Source of the DNA: a bacterium
Lineage (GTDB): Bacteria; Sysuimicrobiota; Sysuimicrobiia; Sysuimicrobiales; Segetimicrobiaceae
Direction: 5' to 3'
DNA: 37,367 bases
Assembly: GCA_035703895.1 (NCBI GenBank)
Contig: DASSXJ010000014.1
Location: 1 to 37,367 of the forward strand
The position numbers and the translations under genes are program-made. The first letter of the stretch is position 1; each line of letters starts with the position of its first letter. The notes under the pieces were generated by a model that saw only the letters and a program-made list of their open reading frames with translations, ran no database searches and had not been told where the DNA came from. This document shows, piece by piece, positions 31,399 through 37,367 of this stretch.

Positions 31399-32364
31399 TT
31401 ACACCACGCGGTGGACGACTTCCCCCTTCGCCAGGAACCGCGTGACGTTCTCGGCGCAGAGGTTGAGCCCGTTGGCGAGCGCTTCCGGAGTGGTCCCTGA
31501 GGTGTGGGGGGTCAGCACGACGTTGGGCGCGGAGAGCAGGGGGTTATCCTGAGAGACGGGTTCCCTCGCGAACACGTCGATGCCCGCGCCCGACAGGTGC
31601 CCCCCGCGAAGCGCCTGCGCGAGCGCCGCCTCGTCCACAATGTCGCCCCGCGCCGTATTGATGAAGATCGCCCCATGCCGCATCTTCGCAAATTGGGTGG
31701 AGCCGAGGAGTCCCCGCGTCTCGGGGCTGGACCGGAGATGGAGGGAGACGACGTCGGAGCCGCTCAGGAGGGCCTCCAGGCTTGGGACATAGGTGAAGCC
31801 GCTGCGCCTGGCCTTTTCAGGGTCGGGGTGGAGCGTCCATGCGATGACCCGCATCCCGATCGCGTGACCGAGCTCGGCAAAGCGGGTTCCAATGGCGCCC
31901 GTGCCGATGATGCCGAGCGTCTTCCCCAGACACTGAAACAGCATCCCCCGCTCCCATCCAGCCCGCTTGACGTGGGCATCCAGTTGAGGCAGGCGCCGGG
32001 CGATTGCGAGGAGCAGCGCGAGGCAGTGCTCGGCGATCGCGTCGGTCGCGGTGTTGGGCGTGTTGGAGACGACGACGCCGAGCCGGCGCGCCGCCGCGAG
32101 ATCGACGTTATCGGTGCCTGTCCCCCAGATCGCCAGGTGCTTGAGGGTGCCGCTCGCCGCGTCGAGCGCGCGGGCGGTGAACTTGCAGTAGCCACGGATG
32201 TTGACCGCGGTGTGGGCGCCGTGCAGGCGTTGGATGAGATCATCCTCGGACGCAGGCGGCGAGGTGTGCACCACCGTTTCCCCCGCGGCGCGGATGCGCT
32301 CGAGGGCCGGCGTACCCGAGATCACCGGTGGGCTGTCGTCGGGGATGACGATGCGAACCGCCAC
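31399..32364 (-). CDS. D-2-hydroxyacid dehydrogenase, possibly NADP-type
   Basis: 321 residues from GTG 32364 with a strong AAGGAGGAGG. Cofactor motif GTGAIG at 154-159, catalytic Arg239 (NTARGDIVDE), Glu268 (IDVFAREPV) and His287 (TPHTSG) are present. The end of the second Rossmann strand reads AWTLHPDPEKARRSG, without the Asp that selects NAD, suggesting NADP or relaxed use; the other dehydrogenase in this window (8603-9628) has that Asp. It probably forms an operon with the MBL-fold hydrolase. Reaction: 2-keto acid to D-2-hydroxy acid or the reverse; substrate not readable. Confidence 0.9.
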   Translation of the reverse strand: MAVRIVIPDDSPPVISGTPALERIRAAGETVVHTSPPASEDDLIQRLHGAHTAVNIRGYCKFTARALDAASGTLKHLAIWGTGTDNVDLAAARRLGVVVSNTPNTATDAIAEHCLALLLAIARRLPQLDAHVKRAGWERGMLFQCLGKTLGIIGTGAIGTRFAELGHAIGMRVIAWTLHPDPEKARRSGFTYVPSLEALLSGSDVVSLHLRSSPETRGLLGSTQFAKMRHGAIFINTARGDIVDEAALAQALRGGHLSGAGIDVFAREPVSQDNPLLSAPNVVLTPHTSGTTPEALANGLNLCAENVTRFLAKGEVVHRVV

Positions 32365-32502
32365 GCTCGCCTCCTCCTTGGACGCGTGTTCGCTCGTAGG
32401 CTATGGTTCACGTTCGGCGGCGGCATCTCCTGGCCTCTGCGCCGCGCCGGCGTCGCGTGTCCGGGGGAGGATTCGATCGCATGTCGCTGAAGACCGGATG
32501 GG

Positions 32503-33615
32503 ATGGACACGACGGACACGATCATTATCGGCGGCGGCATCATCGGCTGTGCGTGCGCATACTACTTGGCGGCGCAAGGGATCCGGTCGATCATCCTCGA
32601 GCGCCGGGGCATCGCGACGGAGGCGTCCGGGGCCAACGCCGGCATGATCGGGGCCTCGAGCGGCATCCCGGGACGAACGCTCCTCCATACGAAGAAGAGC
32701 TGGGAGCTGCTCGTAAGGGACGCTCGCGAACTCGGCCGCCCCGTCGAACTCGTCCGCGCGGGCCGGGTCGTCCTGGCTTCCAACGAGGCGGAATGGGGGG
32801 CCGTCCAGGAGTTCGTCGCCACCCGACGGCAGGAAGGGGTGGAGGCCGAGCTCCTCTCCCAAGACGAACTCCGCAGGCTTGAGCCGGGACTCGGAGACGG
32901 GTTCGTGGGGGCGGCGTTTGTCCCCGGGGACGGGCACGTGAACCCGTTCCTGCTCACGCACGCCTACGCCGTCGCCGCCCGGCGGCTGGGGGCAGAGATC
33001 CGTGTGGGGGTCGAGGCGCTCCGCGTGGAAGTGTCCGGTGAGCGAGTCACCGGCGTCGCCACCCAGGCCGGCCCGATCGCCGCGTCCCGCGTCGTCGTCG
33101 CTGCGGGCGCATGGTCCGGCGCGCTGGTCGCTCCGCTGGGCACGGCCATCCCCATCCGCCCCGGCCGCGGCCAGATGCTCGTGACCGAGGCCCTGCCCCC
33201 GCTGACCCAGAGGGTCCTCCGCACGGAGGAGATCGGAATCCGCCAAGATATCCACGGCCACATGATCATCGGGAGCACGGTGGAGGACGTGGGGTACAGC
33301 CGCGAGGTGACGCTCCCGGTCCTCTCCCAGTTTTCCCGCCTCGCCATCGCCCTGATGCCGGCGCTCAAAGACGCCCGGATCATCCGGACGTGGGCGGGCC
33401 TCAGGCCGATGACGCCGGACAGTGTGGCGATCATCGACACCGTCTCGGGGGTCGAGGGTCTGTTTCTGGCCGCGGGACACAGCCGGACCGGGGTGACGTA
33501 CGCGCCGGTGACGGCCTGGCTCATCACGCAGCTCGTCACCGAGGGCAGGACGGACCTGCCGCTCGATCCCTTCCGGCTCGGACGGTTTCCGGCGCCCGTG
33601 GCGCAGCACGTGTAG
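32503..33615 (+). CDS. FAD-dependent oxidoreductase, glycine/D-amino-acid oxidase type
   Basis: 370 residues from ATG 32503. Rossmann motif IIIGGGIIGCACAYYLA with LERRG closing strand 2, then the family segment EASGANAGMIG; the C-terminal FAD clamp is FLAAGHSRTGVTYAPVTAW and the protein ends DPFRLGRFPAPVAQHV. It should oxidise a glycine, sarcosine or D-amino-acid-like amine. Divergent from the dehydrogenase at 32364, with 138 bp between. Immediately downstream lies a decayed C-terminal fragment of a related oxidase, so a tandem pair once existed here. Confidence 0.9.
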   Translation: MDTTDTIIIGGGIIGCACAYYLAAQGIRSIILERRGIATEASGANAGMIGASSGIPGRTLLHTKKSWELLVRDARELGRPVELVRAGRVVLASNEAEWGAVQEFVATRRQEGVEAELLSQDELRRLEPGLGDGFVGAAFVPGDGHVNPFLLTHAYAVAARRLGAEIRVGVEALRVEVSGERVTGVATQAGPIAASRVVVAAGAWSGALVAPLGTAIPIRPGRGQMLVTEALPPLTQRVLRTEEIGIRQDIHGHMIIGSTVEDVGYSREVTLPVLSQFSRLAIALMPALKDARIIRTWAGLRPMTPDSVAIIDTVSGVEGLFLAAGHSRTGVTYAPVTAWLITQLVTEGRTDLPLDPFRLGRFPAPVAQHV

Positions 33616-33616
33616 T

Positions 33617-33738
33617 GGCGTGACGCTCGCGCCGTTCCTCGGCCGGGCGGTGGCGGAGGAGATCACCCGCGGCCGCAAGGTACCGCAACTCGAGCCTTCC
33701 GGCCGAGCCGGTTTGCCGCGGCCGGCGGCCGGGGGTAA
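33617..33738 (+). pseudogene. Frameshifted C-terminal remnant of another FAD oxidoreductase
   Basis: Starting right after the stop of the intact oxidase, one frame reads GVTLAPFLGRAVAEEITRGR then KVPQLEP, which matches the C-terminal FAD region of DAO-family oxidases (compare GVTYAPVTAW and the spacing to DPFRLGRF in the intact neighbour). At about 33695-33697 the frame shifts by one base: the next frame continues FRPSRFAAAGGRG and ends at TAA 33736-33738, exactly the expected PFRPSRF ending. No start codon or FAD-binding N-terminus precedes it. This is what remains of a tandem paralogue after a deletion and a one-base loss. The TAA overlaps the T-run of the opposing terminator. Confidence 0.68.
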
Positions 33739-33776
33739 AAGACGGAGGCCGGTCGCCCAGAATGGGGACCGGCCTC
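33736..33776 (-). terminator. Intrinsic terminator of the Met-rich peptide gene
   Basis: On the minus strand a perfect 10-bp stem, GAGGCCGGTC with GACCGGCCTC (33745-33776), surrounds a 12-nt loop that itself can pair CCC/GGG, followed by CGTCTTTTA. The stem begins 20 bp after the TAA at 33796. A classical factor-independent terminator for the minus-strand gene. Confidence 0.85.
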
Positions 33777-33795
33777 ACCGCTTCGCCCGTGCCGG

Positions 33796-34131
33796 TTACT
33801 TGGTCTTGCTTCCCATGCGCATTTCTTTGATCGCCTCGACGAGCTGCTTGTTCGCCTCTACCAAGCTCTTGATCATGTCCGCCATCATCTTCATCTCTTC
33901 CATCATGGCTTTTTCGTTGTCGGTCATGGGCATCTTCTTCATCGCGTCCATCTTCGTCATCGCGGCTTGCCAGGTCGTCGCCGCCTTGGTGTTGGCGGCT
34001 GTGGCTGCGTCGAGCGCCTTGTCCACGCCGGGGGCGTTCTGAGCGGTGGCGTAGTGGATCCCTCCGAGCGGGCCCGCGATGAGCAGGCCCATCAGCATGA
34101 TCATGGTCACCTTCATCCAACTGCGCCTCAT
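33796..34131 (-). CDS. Small exported Met/Lys-rich helical protein, 111 aa
   Basis: Starts at ATG 34131, seven bases after GGAGG. Signal peptide: basic MRRSWMK, hydrophobic core VTMIMLMGLLIAGPLGG, cleavage near ATAQN. The mature ~80 residues are predicted as one long amphipathic helix with 13 methionines (for example MTKMDAMKKMPM and MMEEMKMMADMIK) and many lysines, and no cysteine. The composition could suit a metal- or membrane-binding periplasmic peptide, but I recognise no family. It is a single-gene unit: a promoter candidate and palindrome lie upstream and a strong terminator lies downstream, so it is deliberately expressed rather than a chance frame. Confidence 0.78.
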   Translation of the reverse strand: MRRSWMKVTMIMLMGLLIAGPLGGIHYATAQNAPGVDKALDAATAANTKAATTWQAAMTKMDAMKKMPMTDNEKAMMEEMKMMADMIKSLVEANKQLVEAIKEMRMGSKTK

Positions 34132-34230
34132 TCGTCCACCTCCAAAGATGCGTACATCCTTGTTCGTCGGACCGGTGCACATCACCTCTCGGCCGCCCAC
34201 GCTCTGCCGGGCCTCACCCCCCCTGGCCTG

Positions 34231-34260
34231 ACCATAGTGATTACGGAATGTTCGGGTGAA
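34231..34260 (-). promoter_or_regulatory. Candidate promoter of the Met-rich peptide gene
   Basis: On the minus strand TTCACC (34255-34260), 18-bp spacer, TATGGT (34231-34236); start expected near 34224, giving a ~93-nt leader before ATG 34131. The -35 lies inside the palindromic half-sites described separately. Confidence 0.3.
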
Positions 34261-34268
34261 CGGTTCAC
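34250..34268. promoter_or_regulatory. Operator-like GTTC/GAAC half-site cluster
   Basis: GTGAACGGTTCAC (34256-34268) is a perfect inverted repeat around a central G, and GTTCGGGTGAAC (34250-34261) overlaps it as a second inverted pairing, so three alternating GTTC/GAAC half-sites are packed into 19 bp. They cover the candidate -35 of the Met-rich gene and lie ~85 bp upstream of the TATAAT of the glucosidase gene, so a dimeric regulator here could control one or both. Confidence 0.4.
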
Positions 34269-34351
34269 AGCATACGCCAGCCGCATCAAGGCCCGACAAA
34301 GGTCTCGTGAAGATTGTGCAAAAGCCCGCCGCGCCCCCGCACGCGCTCTTC

Positions 34352-34357
34352 TATAAT
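34352..34357 (+). promoter_or_regulatory. Consensus -10 element of the glucosidase gene
   Basis: A perfect TATAAT 57 bp before the ATG at 34414. No recognisable -35 lies at 16-19 bp spacing, so the promoter may rely on an activator. Expected start near 34364. Confidence 0.4.
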
Positions 34358-34413
34358 GCAGGTGGCGACCGTGCGGACGGCGTCACCGACACCGATGAGG
34401 AGTTTGGGGGCCG

Positions 34414-37164
34414 ATGGCATCTGACCAGAACGCGGGAACGCCGAGGGTGACGGCGGCTCCTGCCGGCGTGGACGGGCAGGCGGAACACCGCCGGCTCACC
34501 CAAATGCGGGAGGGCCACGTGCCGTGGTACCTCTGGGGACCGTATCTCGCTGAGCGACAGTGGGGGACCGTGCGCGAAGACTACTCTCCGGACGGCGCGG
34601 CATGGGACTACTTCCCCTTTGAACACGCCCACGCTCGAGCCTACCGCTGGAGCGAGGACGGGATGCTCGGGATCTGCGACAACCAGGGACGGCTCTGCTT
34701 CGCGCTCGCGCTCTGGAACGAAGCCGACCCCATCCTCAAAGAGCGCATGTTCGGCTTGAGCGGGACGCAGGGGAATCACGGCGAGGATGTCAAGGAGTAC
34801 TATTTCTTTCTCGACTGCACGCCCTCGCACTCGTACATGAAGGCCCTCTACAAATACCCGCAGCGCGCGTTCCCGTACGCCGATCTCCTGACGGAGAACC
34901 GGCGCCGCAGCAGGAGCCAGCCCGAGTACGAATTGATAGACACGGGCGTGTTTTCCGAGAACCGCTACTTCGACGTCCTCGTCGAATACGCGAAAGCCGA
35001 TCCGGAAGACATCCTGATCCGCATCACCGCGACGAACCGGGGGCCGGCGTCCGCCCCGCTGCACCTGCTGCCGACCCTCTGGTTCTGGAACACATGGGCG
35101 TGGGGATCCAACCCCTACCGGCCGGAGCTGCGGATCATCGATGCCGGTTCGGGGGGTGGGGGACTAGGGTACAGCCTCGTGCGGGCCACCCACGAGATCG
35201 GAGAGTACTGGCTGGCCTGCGGGGATGCCCCCCGGGTCCTCTTCACGGAAAACGAGACCAACTTCCAAAAGCTGTATGGCGTGCCCAATCGGACCCCCAC
35301 CGTCAAGGATGGGATTCAGGACGCCGTCGTCCACGGCCGGATGGAGGCGGTGAACTCGATCGGTACGGGCACTAAGGCGGCCGCCCACTACGTCCGCATC
35401 ATCGGCCCCGGTTCCGCTGAGCGGATCGAGTTACGGCTCTCCAACCGGCGGCAGGAGAGCCCGTTTGCGGACAGTTCCGAGATCTTCGCAAAGCGCCAGG
35501 CTGAAGCGGACGCCTTCTACCGGGGGTTCGGCCCGGAGGATATGTCCGAGGACGCGCGCCGTGTCCAGCGGCAGGCGTTCGCCGGGCTTCTGTGGTGCAA
35601 GCAGTTCTACCGCTACGATGTCTCGACCTGGCTGGACGGCGATCCTGCGGGTCCTCGGCCTCCCGAGGCGCGCAAGCACGGGCGGAACGCGGAGTGGCGG
35701 CACCTGGACAACGCCGAGGTCCTCTCCATGCCGGATACCTGGGAGTTTCCCTGGTATGCCGCGTGGGACCTGGCGTTTCACTGCATCCCGCTCGCGCTTG
35801 TCGACCCGGAGTTGGCCAAGCGACAGCTGATTCTGCTGCTCCGCGAATGGTATATGCATCCGAGCGGCCAGCTGCCGGCGTACGAGTGGGCGTTTGCGGA
35901 CGTCAACCCACCGGTCCATGCGTGGGCGGCGTGGCGCGTGTACAAGATTGCGAGGCGGATGACCGGGACGGCCGACCGCGCGTTCCTGGAGCGCGTGTTT
36001 CACAAGCTGCTGTTGAACTTCACCTGGTGGGTGAACCGGAAAGATATCGAAGGCCGCAACGTCTTTCAGGGTGGGTTTCTCGGGCTCGACAACATCGGCG
36101 TCTTCGACCGCGGTCAGCCGCTCCCCAACGGCGGGCATCTCGATCAAGCGGACGGGACGGCCTGGATGGGGATGTTCTCCCTGAATATGCTGGCCATCGC
36201 GCTCGAACTAGCGCGCGGGGACCACGCCTACGAGGACGTCGCGACCAAGTTTCTTCAGCACTTTCTCTATATCGCCTCCGCGCTGAACGACATCGGCAGC
36301 GAGGGCATCGCGATGTGGGACGGGCAGGAGGAATTCTTCTACGACGTGATGCACAGCGACGGACAGCAGCAGCGGCTGCAGGTCCGGTCGCTCGTCGGCG
36401 CGCTCCCGCTGATGGCGGTGGAAACGATCGAACCGGCTCTGCTCGACGCGCTGCCCGATTTCAAGAAGCGGCTGGAGTGGTTCCTCGCCCACCGTCCCCA
36501 GCTGGCGAGCCTGGTGTCCCGCTGGTACGAACCGGGCATGGGCGAGCGCCGGCTGTTCGCGCTCGTACGCGGACACCGCATGAAGCGGGTGCTCAGGCGC
36601 CTGCTGGATCCCGCGGAGTTCCTGAGCGACCATGGGCTCCGGTCCATCAGCCGGTACCATGCCGACCATCCCTATGTCGTTGACCTGAACGGCATGACGT
36701 ACACCATCGGGTACGAGCCGGCCGAGTCGCGCAGCGGATTGTTCGGCGGCAACTCCAACTGGCGGGGGCCCGTCTGGTTCCCCCTCAACTTCCTGATCAT
36801 CGAGGCGCTCCAGCGGTTCCACCACTACTACGGCGACGATTTCCTCGTGGAATGCCCGACGGGATCGGGCGTCAAGATGACGCTAGCGGGGATCGCGGAG
36901 GAGATCGGGCGGCGGCTGATGGGCATCTTCCTCCGAGGACCGGACGGCCGCCGGCCGGTGTTTGGGACGAACGAGATCTTCCAAACCGACCCGCACTGGC
37001 GCGATTACCTGCTGTTCCACGAATACTTTCACGGCGACACCGGCGCGGGGCTCGGGGCAAGTCACCAGACCGGGTGGACGGCGCTCGTGGCGAAGCTGTT
37101 CGAGCAGACCCGCCACCGGGGAAAAGCCCGGCCCGACCCACTCGACCTGCTCTTCCGAAAATAG
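34414..37164 (+). CDS. GH63/MGH1-like glucosidase
   Basis: 916 residues from ATG 34414 (GAGGAG and GGGGG upstream). N-terminal beta-sandwich domain (RQWGTVREDYSPDGAAWDYFPFEHAHARAYRW) and a C-terminal (alpha/alpha)6 barrel, as in mannosylglycerate hydrolase and processing-glucosidase relatives. Family-like stretches: SMPDTWEFPWYAAWDLAFHCIPLALVDPELAKRQL (about 431-470), PAYEWAFADVNPPVHAWAAW, GGFLGLDNIGVFDR, HLDQADGTAWM and, near the end, SHQTGWTALVAKLF. The acidic residues in the YEWAFAD and HLDQADG blocks are candidate catalytic groups (inference). No signal peptide; likely acts on an intracellular glucoside or a compatible-solute derivative. Transcribed away from the Met-rich peptide gene; the M28-like gene follows 41 bp later. 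Confidence 0.88.
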   Translation: MASDQNAGTPRVTAAPAGVDGQAEHRRLTQMREGHVPWYLWGPYLAERQWGTVREDYSPDGAAWDYFPFEHAHARAYRWSEDGMLGICDNQGRLCFALALWNEADPILKERMFGLSGTQGNHGEDVKEYYFFLDCTPSHSYMKALYKYPQRAFPYADLLTENRRRSRSQPEYELIDTGVFSENRYFDVLVEYAKADPEDILIRITATNRGPASAPLHLLPTLWFWNTWAWGSNPYRPELRIIDAGSGGGGLGYSLVRATHEIGEYWLACGDAPRVLFTENETNFQKLYGVPNRTPTVKDGIQDAVVHGRMEAVNSIGTGTKAAAHYVRIIGPGSAERIELRLSNRRQESPFADSSEIFAKRQAEADAFYRGFGPEDMSEDARRVQRQAFAGLLWCKQFYRYDVSTWLDGDPAGPRPPEARKHGRNAEWRHLDNAEVLSMPDTWEFPWYAAWDLAFHCIPLALVDPELAKRQLILLLREWYMHPSGQLPAYEWAFADVNPPVHAWAAWRVYKIARRMTGTADRAFLERVFHKLLLNFTWWVNRKDIEGRNVFQGGFLGLDNIGVFDRGQPLPNGGHLDQADGTAWMGMFSLNMLAIALELARGDHAYEDVATKFLQHFLYIASALNDIGSEGIAMWDGQEEFFYDVMHSDGQQQRLQVRSLVGALPLMAVETIEPALLDALPDFKKRLEWFLAHRPQLASLVSRWYEPGMGERRLFALVRGHRMKRVLRRLLDPAEFLSDHGLRSISRYHADHPYVVDLNGMTYTIGYEPAESRSGLFGGNSNWRGPVWFPLNFLIIEALQRFHHYYGDDFLVECPTGSGVKMTLAGIAEEIGRRLMGIFLRGPDGRRPVFGTNEIFQTDPHWRDYLLFHEYFHGDTGAGLGASHQTGWTALVAKLFEQTRHRGKARPDPLDLLFRK

Positions 37165-37205
37165 CGGGTGCAGACGACACTCAGACGAGCGGGGGTGCCC
37201 GTCCG

Positions 37206-37367
37206 GTGAACACGACGGTTCAGGTGCTGGCGACGCAGGCGGTGAGCGCGGAACGGCTCCTCCGCCACCTCCGATGGTTCTCACAGGTGCGGCGCGACAC
37301 CGGCGGACCTGGGGAGACGAGGGCGGCGGAGTATATCGCGGAGCAGTTGCGCTCCACCACCGTGCCC
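37206..37367 (+). CDS. M28-like aminopeptidase, N-terminal fragment cut by the window edge
   Basis: From GTG 37206 the frame stays open to the end of the window (54 codons). The sequence RLLRHLRWFSQ then VRRDTGGPGETRAAEYIAEQ matches the start of M28-family peptidases, where a first helix is followed by RxxxGPGxxxAAxYI. The metal-binding domain would lie beyond the window. No ATG or GTG occurs in frame between the glucosidase stop and 37206. Family assigned from the N-terminal pattern only. Confidence 0.6.
   Translation, partial: MNTTVQVLATQAVSAERLLRHLRWFSQVRRDTGGPGETRAAEYIAEQLRSTTVP

Noticed and set aside
32401-33678. Long minus-strand frame opposite the FAD oxidoreductase
   Set aside because: Shadow; no hydrophobic core or motif, biased to Arg/Asp/Pro.
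1-37367. Mobile element, prophage, defence island, tRNA or rRNA
   Set aside because: No transposase, integrase, terminal repeats, tRNA cloverleaf or rRNA-like segment was seen; the content is metabolic throughout.

Overview
The window is a GC-rich (about two-thirds G+C by eye), densely coded bacterial chromosome segment. It has many GTG starts, good Shine-Dalgarno sites, 4-bp stop/start overlaps and both twin-arginine and Sec signal peptides. I found no rRNA, tRNA, CRISPR array, transposase or phage gene. Gene content (many solute-binding proteins, amidohydrolases, peptidases and dehydrogenases) suits a heterotrophic free-living bacterium, plausibly from a poorly cultured soil or sediment lineage. 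That placement is inference; no phylogenetic marker gene is present.

Layout. 1-1589 (+): 3' end of an amidohydrolase-2 enzyme coupled to an NMT1-type solute-binding protein. 1611-3328 (-): SSAT-like GNAT acetyltransferase, then an FAD oxidoreductase. 3450-5809 (+): CocE/NonD hydrolase and a thiol peroxidase that lacks its resolving cysteine. 5930-6097 (-): a 55-residue two-helix membrane protein in an AT-richer pocket. 6230-9628 (-): D-2-hydroxyacid dehydrogenase and penicillin-acylase-family hydrolase. 9893-10999 (+): secreted or membrane Tyr/Asn/Pro-rich repeat protein. 11088-13460 (-): MlrC/M81 metallopeptidase and an EamA exporter. 13650-13997 (+): small exported protein. 14151-17936 (+): gamma-glutamyltransferase-like enzyme and two Gfo/Idh/MocA proteins, the second without catalytic residues. 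17917-18954 (-): unrecognised protein. 19063-25380 (+): metal-dependent amidohydrolase/deacetylase, zinc alcohol dehydrogenase, a complete SsuABC/TauABC-type importer (permease, ATPase, Tat-exported binding protein) and an M19 dipeptidase. 25384-28894 (-): peptide-type binding protein and two Dpp-like permeases with no ATPases. 29037-30572 (+): two integral membrane proteins. 30573-32364 (-): metallo-beta-lactamase-fold lactonase-like enzyme and a second 2-hydroxyacid dehydrogenase. 32503-33615 (+): second FAD oxidoreductase, followed by a frameshifted C-terminal remnant of another. 33796-34131 (-): Met-rich exported peptide with a clear terminator. 34414-37164 (+): large GH63/MGH1-like glucosidase. 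37206-end (+): start of an M28-like peptidase.

The common theme is uptake and dismantling of small amides, peptides, N-acyl compounds and hydroxy/amino acids: three transport-related loci surrounded by Ntn hydrolases, metallopeptidases, amidohydrolases, FAD amine oxidases and NAD(P) dehydrogenases. No single named pathway explains the whole window. The least ordinary items are the degenerate Gfo/Idh partner, the duplicated membrane-plus-repeat protein, the small two-helix protein, the oxidase remnant, and the hairpin with tandem repeats between a binding-protein gene and its permease gene.
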